Of a stretch of 64,000 nucleotides of DNA, positions 11,758 to 21,999 are shown one piece after another. Source of the DNA: Calothrix sp. C42_A2020_038. GTDB lineage: Bacteria; Cyanobacteriota; Cyanobacteriia; Cyanobacteriales; Nostocaceae. How positions within the stretch are numbered: the stretch's first letter is position 1; each line of letters begins with the position of its first letter. Position numbers and translations under genes: made by a program. A model generated the notes under the pieces. It was given only the letters and a program-made list of their open reading frames with translations, was not told the origin of the DNA and searched no databases. The stretch lies in NCBI GenBank assembly GCA_015272395.1, contig JACYLQ010000002.1, positions 46,150 to 110,149 of the forward strand. The letters are read 5' to 3'.

Positions 11758-12321
11758 ATGGGCGCCGCAATCGAAGATACGGAGTTAAATTTTTGGCAGC
11801 AAGTTAAGGAAGATTGGATTACACATGGACGCGACTGGACAAAGCCAGGGTTTCGCGCAATAGTCGTGCATCGGTTTGGTGTGTGGCGGATGGGAGTGCA
11901 GCCAAAACTTTTGCGCGCTCCTTTGAGTATTATTTACCGGATGCTATTTCGCAAAATTCGCAATGGTTACGGTATTGAATTGCCTTACACTGTACAGTTA
12001 GGACGACGTGTAATAATCGAACACCAAGGAGCAATTGTGATTCACGGTTATAGTACAATTGGCGACGATTGTATTATCCGTCAAGGCGTTACTCTCGGTA
12101 ATCGTTACCTTGACCGTCCACTAGATGCTCCGAAGTTGGGTAAGCGCGTTAATGTTGGTGCCGGTGCCAAAATATTCGGTGATATCACAATTGGTGATGA
12201 TGCGAATATCGGCGCCAATGCAGTTGTGCTGTGTGATGTTCCTCCGTGTACTACTGCAGTTGGTATTCCGGCGAAAATTATCGACACAAGAATAGCTGGT
12301 GGTGTCGATCATCAAAGGTAA
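11758..12321 (+). CDS. Serine acetyltransferase-like / hexapeptide acetyltransferase
   Basis: LGRRVIIEHQGAIVIHGYSTIGDDCIIRQGVTLGNR...GKRVNVGAGAKIFGDITIGDDANIGANAVVLCDVP left-handed beta-helix repeats. Confidence 0.88.
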   Translation: MGAAIEDTELNFWQQVKEDWITHGRDWTKPGFRAIVVHRFGVWRMGVQPKLLRAPLSIIYRMLFRKIRNGYGIELPYTVQLGRRVIIEHQGAIVIHGYSTIGDDCIIRQGVTLGNRYLDRPLDAPKLGKRVNVGAGAKIFGDITIGDDANIGANAVVLCDVPPCTTAVGIPAKIIDTRIAGGVDHQR

Positions 12322-12368
12322 TTAAATATTTTTATTTTTGCAGCGAGTGAAATCAGGGATTTGTCTTC

Positions 12369-13589
12369 ATGCCTACAATAGTTCAATTTATGCATCTATC
12401 AATAGAAATAGCTCTACTGGTAAGTGCATTTTTTTTGCTTGTTCTGAGTTCAGTTTTACTTGTTGAATGTGTTGCTGCACTATTGCCACTCACTTTTAAA
12501 ATTTCCAGTAATCAAAGGATTAAAACTGTAGTCTTAATACCTGCTCATAACGAAGAAGCTGTTATTAATAGTACTCTGACAAGATTAAAATCTACGTCTT
12601 TACCTCATGAAAAGATTGTCGTAATTGCTGATAACTGTACCGATGCGACTGCTGAAATTGCTCGACAAGCAAGAGTCACAGTCATTGAAAGACAAGATTC
12701 GGAACGAAGAGGTAAAGGATACGCTCTTGATTACGGATTAAAATTTATTGCTTCTGACCCTCCTGAAGTTGTGGTATTCGTTGATGCTGATTGTCTAGTC
12801 CAAAAAAATGCGCTTGCACTTCTGACTCAGAACACAATAACTACAGGAAGACCAGTACAAGCAGCTTACTTAATGGCAAAACCGAATCAACCTACTCCCA
12901 AAGACTCGATTTCAGCCTTTGCATTTAAAGTCAAAAACCTTGTTCGCTCCCGTGGTATGGTACGCATGGGTTTCCCTTGTTTATTAGCAGGTACTGGAAT
13001 GGCATTTCCTTGGTCAGTTATTCGTTCAATTGACCTGGCAAATTCTGAGATTGTTGAAGATATGAAACTCGGTTTAGATTTAACTATTGCTGGATATCCA
13101 CCGATTTTTTGCCCTGATGCGCGCGTGAATGGTAGTCTACCCCAAAACTCTCAAGCTGCTAAAAGTCAACGTACTCGGTGGGAACATGGACACCTTCAAA
13201 CTTTAATAGCTTATGTTCCTAAGTTAATTGTTGCTGGAACTCGGCAAAAACGATTTGACCTATTTTTCAGCGCACTTGATTTATGCATTCCACCGCTATC
13301 ATTGTTTGTTGCAATGTGGTTTGGATTGATGTGTACTTCATTGGTATTCGCATTCACAATGTCTATTTGGACACCAGTAGCACTAGTCGCAACTGCGGGA
13401 ATATTTATCTTGACTGCAATTTTGATTGCTTGGAGTAACTTTGCTCGTTCTGATTTACCCTTGTTAGAACTGTTTGCGGTGCCATTTTACATACTCTGGA
13501 AAATTCCTCTCTATTTCAAATTTCTAATTCAGCCACAAAAAACCTGGATTCGTACAGAACGCGATTCTACCAACGCTTCTGAATTGTAA
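12369..13589 (+). CDS. GT2 family glycosyltransferase (membrane-associated)
   Basis: VVLIPAHNEEAVINSTL...VIADNCTDATAEIAR...VVFVDADCLV...SQRTRWEHGHLQ; C-terminal TM helices. Confidence 0.9.
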   Translation: MPTIVQFMHLSIEIALLVSAFFLLVLSSVLLVECVAALLPLTFKISSNQRIKTVVLIPAHNEEAVINSTLTRLKSTSLPHEKIVVIADNCTDATAEIARQARVTVIERQDSERRGKGYALDYGLKFIASDPPEVVVFVDADCLVQKNALALLTQNTITTGRPVQAAYLMAKPNQPTPKDSISAFAFKVKNLVRSRGMVRMGFPCLLAGTGMAFPWSVIRSIDLANSEIVEDMKLGLDLTIAGYPPIFCPDARVNGSLPQNSQAAKSQRTRWEHGHLQTLIAYVPKLIVAGTRQKRFDLFFSALDLCIPPLSLFVAMWFGLMCTSLVFAFTMSIWTPVALVATAGIFILTAILIAWSNFARSDLPLLELFAVPFYILWKIPLYFKFLIQPQKTWIRTERDSTNASEL

Positions 13590-13611
13590 TTATCTCTCGC
13601 TCAAACTCTCT

Positions 13612-14517
13612 TTGATCAAAATGCAACAACTTAGTTTTTGTCTAATTACCCCCAGTTATGCTCCAGACTTTGAGCGGTGTAAGTTACTCGCTTGGAGTGT
13701 GGAAGCATTTGCTCCTCAAGGTGTAAAGCATTACATTATTGTTCCGAAGCGAGATTTCAGCTTGTTTCGCCAAATTCAATACAGAAATACTGAGGTGATA
13801 ACTGTTGAGTCGATTTTGCCCAGTTGGATTCAACGTCTACCTTTGTTAAAAAATTGGTGGTTTAGCAAGAAGCATATAGTTGTTCGAGGATGGATAATTC
13901 AACAAATCATCAAACTTGCAGCGGCAGAATTTCTCCAAGAAGATGTGTTTGTGTTTGTTGACTCGGATGTTGCTTTCATTCGTCCATTTGATTGGAGTCA
14001 GTTTGTGCGTGACAATCAAGTGCGGTTATTTCGTATTCCTGAAAACATTGCCCCACAGGCGCCTGCTGGTGAAAAATGGAATTACAATGCTCGTTGCTTA
14101 CTCAATTTACCTCCCGGCAGTCTTCCAGTCCCAGGTTATATCGGTCAAATTATGACTTGGCACCGTGATCATCTGAAATCATTGTACAGGCACATCGAAA
14201 CTGTTTCAGGACGTGGATGGATTGAAACTGTATGCAGTAATTGGAATTTATCTGAGTATGTTCTATACGGAGTTTTCGTTGAAGAAGTACTCCAAGCATC
14301 TGGACATTACTACGATTCAGAGCGTATTTGTCACGAGTATTGGTTTGCTAAACCAATGTCCGACGAAGAATTGCAAAACTTCTTCAATAGTATCCTTCCT
14401 CAAGATATTGCCATTATGATATCTGCTAAAGCTGAAATTGCAGTACAAAGATACGAAAATTTAGTCAAAAATTTTCATAAAAATAACTCATTAAATACAT
14501 GCGAATCGGTTATTTAA
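13612..14517 (+). CDS. DUF6492-like putative glycosyltransferase
   Basis: LSFCLITPSYAPDFERCKLLAWSVEAF...HYIIVPKRDFSLF...FVFVDSDVAFIRPF (DxD-like). Confidence 0.7.
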   Translation: MIKMQQLSFCLITPSYAPDFERCKLLAWSVEAFAPQGVKHYIIVPKRDFSLFRQIQYRNTEVITVESILPSWIQRLPLLKNWWFSKKHIVVRGWIIQQIIKLAAAEFLQEDVFVFVDSDVAFIRPFDWSQFVRDNQVRLFRIPENIAPQAPAGEKWNYNARCLLNLPPGSLPVPGYIGQIMTWHRDHLKSLYRHIETVSGRGWIETVCSNWNLSEYVLYGVFVEEVLQASGHYYDSERICHEYWFAKPMSDEELQNFFNSILPQDIAIMISAKAEIAVQRYENLVKNFHKNNSLNTCESVI

Positions 14518-15734
14518 TTCCAGAATTCCCAGGACAAACACATGTTTGGATTTGGCGAGAAATTTGCCACATGCGCGAATGGGGAACTGCAATTGACATT
14601 TTCTCAACTAAACAACCTTCCCCTGACATCACAGCCAGACATGATTTTGCAACTCATGCCCAAGCACAAACTTATTACTTGTGGAAACAAGATATCTTTC
14701 AACAAATACTTGACATATTTATCGCTTTGTGCTGGACAATATTAACCCGTCCATATGGTTTATTAAAAACGATTTTGTTAGCCCTGACTATCGACGTTGA
14801 CGCGCGTCCACGTTGGCGCTCAACATTGCCTTTGGTACCAATTGCTTGTATTTTGGCTCGCCAAGCTGTCGCACTAGGTATAGAGCATATGCACTGTCAT
14901 AGCTGTGCCAATTCGGCAATCCTAGCAATGATGTTGAAGCGGTTGACTCGTATTTCATATTCGTTAACACTAAATGCTAATTTAGAGTGGTGGGGAGGCG
15001 CCCTAGCTGCGAAGTTTGGCGATGCGGAGTTTACAGTTGTTATTACTCGATGGTTAGAAACACAAGTGCGAAACAGGTATCCGCATTTGCGCTCAGACCA
15101 AGTAGTATTGGGACGTATTGGTGTCGATACTACCAAATGGACTCCCCAATCTAGTCATGTTAAAAATCAAACAAATAATCAAACTTTCCAAATCATAACT
15201 GTTGGGCGTTTGCACGCGAGTAAAGGTCATGATACTTTGATTCGCTCTGTTAAACACCTTATCGATGCTGGCAAATCTGTCAAGCTGAAAATAATTGGCG
15301 CCGGACCAGAAGCTGACAACTTAAAGGCAATGACAGGTCAACTTCAGATGTCAGATTTAATACACTTCACGGGTTCACTCTCAGAAAACCAAATCATTGA
15401 AGAAATGCGTCATACTGATGCATTTGTACTTGCTAGTCATGCCGAACCTTTGGGTGTTGTTTATATGGAAGCAATGGCGATGGAAGTAGCAACAATTGGA
15501 ACTAATGCTGGTGGTGTTCCTGAAATCATTACCGATACTCAAGATGGTTTATTGATTCCTCCAAGAGATGATATTGCTTTAGAACGCGCGCTGACACAAC
15601 TAATTGAAAATCCTTCACTGAAAAACCAACTCGGACAAGCTGGGCGCCAAACAATCGTGCAACGTTTTGATAGTCGGATTGGAGCTGCTACACTTTATCA
15701 GCGACTTTTTGGACACTCACCAATTCTTATCTAG
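14499..15734 (+). CDS. GT4 family glycosyltransferase
   Basis: RIGYLIPEFPGQTHVWIWREI...ITVGRLHASKGHDTLIRSV...LASHAEPLGVVYMEAMAMEVATIGTNAGGVPEII; overlaps the upstream gene by 19 bp. Confidence 0.92.
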   Translation: MRIGYLIPEFPGQTHVWIWREICHMREWGTAIDIFSTKQPSPDITARHDFATHAQAQTYYLWKQDIFQQILDIFIALCWTILTRPYGLLKTILLALTIDVDARPRWRSTLPLVPIACILARQAVALGIEHMHCHSCANSAILAMMLKRLTRISYSLTLNANLEWWGGALAAKFGDAEFTVVITRWLETQVRNRYPHLRSDQVVLGRIGVDTTKWTPQSSHVKNQTNNQTFQIITVGRLHASKGHDTLIRSVKHLIDAGKSVKLKIIGAGPEADNLKAMTGQLQMSDLIHFTGSLSENQIIEEMRHTDAFVLASHAEPLGVVYMEAMAMEVATIGTNAGGVPEIITDTQDGLLIPPRDDIALERALTQLIENPSLKNQLGQAGRQTIVQRFDSRIGAATLYQRLFGHSPILI

Positions 15735-15799
15735 CTACTAACATGATTATAGCTGTAATATGTAAGAAAAGTTTCTAACTTTCGGTAAATATACTAGAA

Positions 15800-17050
15800 T
15801 TGAATATACTCTTATCATCTATCTTTAGTATAGAAACCGAAGTTATCAGAATGCTTAAACAACTACGGGTTGTGTATGCAATTGGACCAGAAGGTGTTAT
15901 TGAGGCTTACAAGTCTTGGAAAAAAGGTGAAGATGCAGCTTCACAAGTTTCTATGACATTTTCGGGTCATTTCTATGACGTGTGTACAGCTTTGGATGCA
16001 AAAGGATACGTTATTGCTGAAGCAGCGGAAGCTGAAGTCGTTCAAGATGAGCGTTTTATTATCGAACGGCGCCCAGTCTTCTTAGGTAAAGCCAGAGGTA
16101 TTTTTTATCATTTACGTCAAATTGTACGAGGATTGCAGTTACTCGTTTCGGCAATTAAATTTGACGCGAATGTTGTAATTGCAGATAGTGGTACAACATA
16201 TTGGTTCATCCTCTTACTATTTCCCTGGTTTGGTATCAAAGTAATTCCATCATTGCATTGTACCTTGTGGCGTAAATACTCAAAACAGACTTTAGGAGAA
16301 AAAATTACGCTAAAATTAAGCCGTAGTTTATTTATTTCAGAGTGTCATAGTATACATGCGGTCTCTCATGACATTGCAGAACAAATTTCACAATTAACAG
16401 GGGGTGTACATCGACCAATTCATGAATTTTTACCAATCTATCGAAGAAGTGACTTTGCTGATATTGCACCTCCATGTAAGGAACGTTTACCTTTAAGAAT
16501 TTTGTTCGCAGGTCGAGTCGAGTACGATAAAGGGGTATTTGATTTACTAGAAATTGCCAAGCGGATAGCTTCTAATAGTTCTGGTTCAAAATATCAGATT
16601 GTTTTTGATATTTGTGGTGATGGAACAGCACTGGAATCTTTACGTACAGAGGTCAAAAACAAAGGTGTTGAGGACTTATTTGTGTTCCACGGTTACTGCA
16701 ACAAACAACAAATGCGGGAAATGTTTGGTAAATCCCATGTTGTAATTGTACCAACTCGCACAGATTTTATTGAAGGTTTTAATCGGGTTGTTGCAGAGAG
16801 TATTCTTTCTGGTCGTCCAGTTGTGACTTCAGCAGTTTGTCCAGCTTTATCTTATGTACGTGAAGCTGTGATTGAAGTTCCACCTAATGACATCGAGGCA
16901 TATACCGTAGCTTTAATCGAACTTTACAACAACCCAACAATTTATGAAGAAAAGCGACTTGCCTGTCTGAAATTGCAGGAACAGTTTTACGATATCAAAA
17001 GAAGTTGGGCTGCTGCGCTCGAGTCTAGCCTTTCAGCAATTAACATTTAA
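15800..17050 (+). CDS. GT4 family glycosyltransferase
   Basis: LRILFAGRVEYDKGVFDLLEIAKRI...FDICGDGTALESL...VPTRTDFIEGFNRVVAESILSGRPVVTS. ATG at 15851 may be the real start. Confidence 0.9.
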   Translation: MNILLSSIFSIETEVIRMLKQLRVVYAIGPEGVIEAYKSWKKGEDAASQVSMTFSGHFYDVCTALDAKGYVIAEAAEAEVVQDERFIIERRPVFLGKARGIFYHLRQIVRGLQLLVSAIKFDANVVIADSGTTYWFILLLFPWFGIKVIPSLHCTLWRKYSKQTLGEKITLKLSRSLFISECHSIHAVSHDIAEQISQLTGGVHRPIHEFLPIYRRSDFADIAPPCKERLPLRILFAGRVEYDKGVFDLLEIAKRIASNSSGSKYQIVFDICGDGTALESLRTEVKNKGVEDLFVFHGYCNKQQMREMFGKSHVVIVPTRTDFIEGFNRVVAESILSGRPVVTSAVCPALSYVREAVIEVPPNDIEAYTVALIELYNNPTIYEEKRLACLKLQEQFYDIKRSWAAALESSLSAINI

Positions 17051-17086
17051 AATCCTACTAGATTAACATCGAAACTAGTATTTATT

Positions 17087-18295
17087 GTGTTTAAGCTTAA
17101 TCTTTTTGAAAAAACATTCGCCGTTATCGGGGTGTTATTCTTTTCTGGAGCTTTTTCGGAGCTAATACCAGGGGCGCCTATTACATTGCTACGGTACTTC
17201 GTTTGGGGTGTAGCAACGCTTCTAGTCTGTTTACGCTGGAGAGATTCGGTACGGGTATTAAAATCAGATATCTTTTTAGTGATTCTGACTGTAATTATAC
17301 TAGCATCATTTTTGTGGTCAGATATACTTGTTATTACTTTCAAGGATAGTCGCGAAATTATGCAGATGACTGCATTTGGCTTATATTTTGCCGCACGCTT
17401 CAGTATTAAAGAACAGGTAGAAATTATTGCTGCATCTTTCTTGATTGGGGCAATAATGACTTTTGGTGTTGTTGCTGCAATGCCTCAGCTTGGAATTCAT
17501 GACATTGACCACCCAGGCGCGTGGAAAGGAGTATTTGGGTATAAAAATTTGCTTGGAGCAATCATGGTGATCAGCTCATTTACATTCATGTTGTTACCAA
17601 TAAATCGTGGCAACTGGTTGCAGCAAATCTACAAATGGAGCGGTCTAGCATTTGCGATAGTATTAATTCTGCTTTCGACATCAAAAACTTCGCTAGTTGT
17701 CTCAATTCTATTATATGGGATTTTGTTTTTCTACCGGAGTTTTCGCTGGCACGGCAAGACTACAGTTATTTTTTTGGACTTAGGTATTTTAATTCTCGGT
17801 GGAGCTTTGACCGTTTTAGTCGGTGCTTGGACAGAACTTTTGACAGCAATTGGCAGAGATCCAACATTGACCGGAAGAACACCGATGTGGGGTACAGCAT
17901 TAACTCGACTTATGGAAAGACCTTTACTTGGTTTTGGACGTGGTGCTTTTTGGGGACCTGGAAGTCCTTATGCATTGGAAGCTGGTCAAGCTGTGGCGCC
18001 AGGTTTTGTACCACCACATGGACATAATGGATTCATTGATTTGGCGCTTGATGTCGGGTTAATTGGAATTTTCCTATTCGCAATTAGCTTTTTGATCGCT
18101 TATTTTCGAGCATTGAAACTCGCTTATGCCACTAAGGCACCTGAGAAAATGTGGTATCTAGCTTTTCTAGTATTTTTGTTTATGAACAACATGACCGAGA
18201 GCTTTTTGTTGTTCAAAACTAATATATATTGGACTTTATACATCTCAACAGCGCTATCTTTGGGAGATACATCACCGCTTACCAAGAGGCTTTAA
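17087..18295 (+). CDS. O-antigen ligase/polymerase (Wzy-like) membrane protein
   Basis: Polytopic; LLSTSKTSLVVSILLYGILFF...GRDPTLTGRTPMWGTALTRLMERPLLGFGRGAFW...PPHGHNGFIDLALDVGLIG. Confidence 0.88.
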   Translation: MFKLNLFEKTFAVIGVLFFSGAFSELIPGAPITLLRYFVWGVATLLVCLRWRDSVRVLKSDIFLVILTVIILASFLWSDILVITFKDSREIMQMTAFGLYFAARFSIKEQVEIIAASFLIGAIMTFGVVAAMPQLGIHDIDHPGAWKGVFGYKNLLGAIMVISSFTFMLLPINRGNWLQQIYKWSGLAFAIVLILLSTSKTSLVVSILLYGILFFYRSFRWHGKTTVIFLDLGILILGGALTVLVGAWTELLTAIGRDPTLTGRTPMWGTALTRLMERPLLGFGRGAFWGPGSPYALEAGQAVAPGFVPPHGHNGFIDLALDVGLIGIFLFAISFLIAYFRALKLAYATKAPEKMWYLAFLVFLFMNNMTESFLLFKTNIYWTLYISTALSLGDTSPLTKRL

Positions 18296-18340
18296 AACCT
18301 ATCCGATCAGGAAAGGGTTAGGGGGAGACAGGGGGAACGG

Positions 18341-19405
18341 TCAAGTCCATCTTCCAGAAACTGGACGATATCCATGATGACGATGATAGTCAGCGGCTCG
18401 AACTGCTATTTTTTGATTTAATGCTCGGATTGTAAAATCTGCAACTCGATGCGGATAGCTATGCTGGCGCCAGCGCGAATACAAGGAAGCAACTTGTGTT
18501 GATAAAACTTCGTGCCAGCGCAGTGCTATTTGTTCAGTTGAAAACTCTTTTGCACGGTTTTGACCGTTCAGAATCATTTGTTGATAAAGACTAGGGTCTT
18601 GTTTAAGACGACGAATTGCCTCGAATACCTCTAGGGGTGTTTTCACTTCGATATAATCAAGGTGTGATTTTTGTAAGGCTTGAAAAGCTGGTTCTGGTCC
18701 TAAAAGCGCTGGAACCCCAGCAGTCCAAGCATTGACTAATTTACTAGCAGGTTTGACTAAAGCATCTTTTTCTGTTAAGTCGCGTACAGCCAAAACTAAA
18801 TCTGCTTCACTGTAGTCGTGCCATTCAACAGGTTGATTTTTTTGTAAACCATTGATTTGTAATTTTACACCTAGGTTTTCTAATTCTTGACAAAATTGCG
18901 GAGAGCGAAATGCCTCATAAAGATTCGTTTCAGAACCTTTAAAAACAAGATTTTCAATTCGATTGCCACGCGCGCTATTTCGCTGAATTAAACCTGGTTG
19001 TAACCAATGGGGTATAAATATATCTGTTTTTGATTCGACATTTGCTTGGTTTTGGACAATTGCAACATTGCACAAAGCTGGTTTCGGTCCGTCAGAACGA
19101 CAACCGACAACAAAAGATGAAAATGTTTGATCGCGAATGCCAAAATCTAAAGCGCTAGCAATACAAATTTTTCCAGGTAAAAATCGGTTTGATAATTTCA
19201 CATTTAAATTGCGACGCTTGAGGTGTAAATAAGTTAATACAATCCAACAATCCTCGTTTGTGACGATTTGCCCTGGAATCGCGTCGGGGTCAGGAATTGG
19301 TGTTTCATCACCCAAAAATAGATTAGACCATTTATCCTGATACCGACATACAAAAGTGACAGGAAAAGGTAAACTGGTAAAATCTTTTTCTAAAATATTT
19401 GACAT
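18341..19405 (-). CDS. Putative glycosyltransferase (uncharacterised family, paralog of 36865-37950)
   Basis: Shares IPHW.QPG(L)(I/V).R(N/D)S.RG...EN and KPASKL.NAW.A.VPA..G...F.A...S.LDYIEV with the 36865-37950 product. Confidence 0.65.
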   Translation of the reverse strand: MSNILEKDFTSLPFPVTFVCRYQDKWSNLFLGDETPIPDPDAIPGQIVTNEDCWIVLTYLHLKRRNLNVKLSNRFLPGKICIASALDFGIRDQTFSSFVVGCRSDGPKPALCNVAIVQNQANVESKTDIFIPHWLQPGLIQRNSARGNRIENLVFKGSETNLYEAFRSPQFCQELENLGVKLQINGLQKNQPVEWHDYSEADLVLAVRDLTEKDALVKPASKLVNAWTAGVPALLGPEPAFQALQKSHLDYIEVKTPLEVFEAIRRLKQDPSLYQQMILNGQNRAKEFSTEQIALRWHEVLSTQVASLYSRWRQHSYPHRVADFTIRALNQKIAVRAADYHRHHGYRPVSGRWT

Positions 19406-20382
19406 TTTTTACTGTAAGCTAACTCTTGGCGTTTCCTTACTATGTCAAGCATTTTCTTAACTACACGTGATGGGATAGGCGCCTGGTTTTTTATGGGTCC
19501 AATAGAAACTAGCCATTCAGCTACGTCTGGAAAGGTAGGACGAATAGATTCTAAAAAGGTGTCCCAAAACCAGTACCACATGGAGTCATGATAATGAATA
19601 ACTTTCGCAGTTTGAAGATGCTCTTGATTATACCAACTAACAGGAACACAGGAACCAATCGCAAAATTATGCGAATATGGTAGTGTTTGCCAAGGAATTC
19701 CCATTTTGGCAACAGTCAATCCAAGTGCTACTTGGTCATTGAAAAAGAATCCAGAGTCACGAGATGCGATATGGCAATCACATAGTTGAGTAAAAGTTTG
19801 CATATAATATTGGGCAAATTTTGTGCTACGGCGATAAATAAATACGCCACTATTAAAATAAAAACGTATTAATAACTGTTCTGGCTCGCTTTTGACCCAA
19901 GGTAAAGCTTCGATATCAAGATTAAGACATTTACAAATTTCACGCCAGTAAGGTTCATTTGGATCAGATACTCCAGCAGTTGATATATTGAGTCGATCTG
20001 ATGGACAAGCTCGAAAACTCTTATCGTTCTCTATTTGGAATAGACTTGGTTCATCAACTATGAGTAAATCACTATCTAACCAAGCAATGCATTCAGTTTT
20101 TGCAACTTGCTCGACTGTGTTTAGAGCCAAGAGCTTATTCAAAAATTTATTCCAAGAATACTGATTTTGATTACGAGAATAAATATATTCAACCTCAAAT
20201 TTATCAAATATCTGGCGGGTACTGTTGGCGATTGCCGGACTGTAGCGAGGTGTGATGGCATATACAGGTGAAGATGCAAAACAACCTCCCCATCGACGTA
20301 AGCTTTCAATCATGCGTATTGTTTGTGCTTCCAACCAGCCTGATTCGACACAGCATACAAATGTGACTGAATTATTATTCAT
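19390..20382 (-). CDS. Putative GT-A-fold transferase, uncharacterised
   Basis: SVTFVCCVESGWLEAQTIRMIESLRRWGG...ECIAWLDSDLLIVDEP...FYFNSGVFIYRR; overlaps the downstream gene by 16 bp. Confidence 0.6.
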   Translation of the reverse strand: MNNNSVTFVCCVESGWLEAQTIRMIESLRRWGGCFASSPVYAITPRYSPAIANSTRQIFDKFEVEYIYSRNQNQYSWNKFLNKLLALNTVEQVAKTECIAWLDSDLLIVDEPSLFQIENDKSFRACPSDRLNISTAGVSDPNEPYWREICKCLNLDIEALPWVKSEPEQLLIRFYFNSGVFIYRRSTKFAQYYMQTFTQLCDCHIASRDSGFFFNDQVALGLTVAKMGIPWQTLPYSHNFAIGSCVPVSWYNQEHLQTAKVIHYHDSMWYWFWDTFLESIRPTFPDVAEWLVSIGPIKNQAPIPSRVVKKMLDIVRKRQELAYSKKCQIF

Positions 20383-20652
20383 GCTTAAATCTTATAGAAT
20401 AGATATTTCATCAGAAATATTGATTATTTTGCGTAAAAATATTATTTTTTTATTATTTGTAATAATAACTACTTTAAGTATGAGTTTTAGCTACAAAATT
20501 TAAGTACTAGAAAAGTTGTAAGTTTAATACTCCTCAAGAGGTAAGCATAAAACTCAAAATATGAAAATATGTTAAAGGGGAAATGTTTTCATTTTCTACT
20601 GACTCTTTAGTAATAAGCAGGGTAACGGTTTTCTGTCGCAGGGGGCTATAAG

Positions 20653-21651
20653 ATGCGCTCAATCGGTGTAGTAGTGATTGGACGGAATGAAGGACAACGC
20701 CTTCAACAGTGTTTGGAATCTATAATATCAGAAGGGGTGGTTATAGTATACGTTGATTCTGGTTCTACCGATGATAGTGTAGCTATGGCTAGTGATGCAG
20801 GAGTTCATATTGTTTCACTTGATTTATCAATTCCATTTACGGCAGCGCGCGCTCGTAATGCAGGATTTGAAATGCTTGTTAAACTGGCACCAAATATAGA
20901 GTATGTGCAGTTTGTAGATGGAGACTGCGTGATTGTAACCGGATGGCTGGAAACCGCAGCGAATTATTTAGCCGTAAATCCTTCAGTTGTGGTAGTCTGC
21001 GGACGGCGCCGTGAAGAGTTTCCTGAAGATTCGATTTACAATCAGTTGTGTGATATTGAGTGGGATACACCAATCGGAGAAACAAAAGCTTGTGGTGGGG
21101 ACTCAATGATGCGGGTTTCTGCATTAAAAGCAGTAGGGGGTTTCGACCCAACCCTAATTGCTGGTGAAGAACCCGAATTGTGTCTGCGACTACGTGCAAA
21201 TGGAGGTAGAATAGTTCGTTTAGACCAAGAAATGACGTTGCATGATGCACAAATAAAAAGTTTTGGACAATTCTGGAAACGTTCACTAAGAGCTGGTCAT
21301 GCATATGCACAAGGAGCTTGGATGCATGGTCGTACACCTGAACGCTACTGGGTTAAAGAATCTCGCAGCATTTGGCTATGGGGTTTTACTTTGCCTTTGA
21401 TTGCGATCGGAACTAGCTGGTTAACATCGGGTATTAGCTTAATTATATTGATAGCTGCTTACGCTGCCTTAAGTTATCGAATCTACAAACATCAGAAAGC
21501 TCGTGGGCTAACATCACAAAATGCTAGACTCTATTCTTTATACTGTGTCATAAGTAAATTTCCTCAAGCGCAAGGTCAAATTCAGTTCCACCTTTCGCGC
21601 TTATTCAACCGTCAACCCACTTTGGTTGAGTATAAAAATGCTACATCCTAG
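20653..21651 (+). CDS. GT2 family glycosyltransferase
   Basis: IGVVVIGRNEGQRLQQCLESI...VYVDSGSTDDSVAMA...YVQFVDGDCVI...CGGDSMMRVSALKAVGGFD. Confidence 0.93.
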   Translation: MRSIGVVVIGRNEGQRLQQCLESIISEGVVIVYVDSGSTDDSVAMASDAGVHIVSLDLSIPFTAARARNAGFEMLVKLAPNIEYVQFVDGDCVIVTGWLETAANYLAVNPSVVVVCGRRREEFPEDSIYNQLCDIEWDTPIGETKACGGDSMMRVSALKAVGGFDPTLIAGEEPELCLRLRANGGRIVRLDQEMTLHDAQIKSFGQFWKRSLRAGHAYAQGAWMHGRTPERYWVKESRSIWLWGFTLPLIAIGTSWLTSGISLIILIAAYAALSYRIYKHQKARGLTSQNARLYSLYCVISKFPQAQGQIQFHLSRLFNRQPTLVEYKNATS

Positions 21652-21999
21652 CTACTAGAATGGATTATCGAAATTAATTTGATGTAAGTAAGCCTGGAAA
21701 ACATAACCCCCAACCCGCGCTCTTGGAAAGGGGGAAAATCCGGAAAAAAAACTTTTCTTTATGATAACTTTACAAAAAAATGAATAATTTAAAGATTAAC
21801 TTCACATAAGTGATTGATTTTACTCGGAAAAAATATTAACTTAACAAATTAACAGTGCTAAATATTATGCTGTTCCGATGCTCCTTAGCGTCAGCGAGGA
21901 TTTTTGAAATCAAATGAATAAAGTAAGCATCAAAATAGTTGGTATTCGATATTCTATGGCAACCAATTCTAATATTGATGCGTAGTCTTACAAGCAATC

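Noticed and set aside
20879-21337. 152-aa antisense ORF
   Set aside because: Shadow of the GT2 gene; composition typical of antisense reading.
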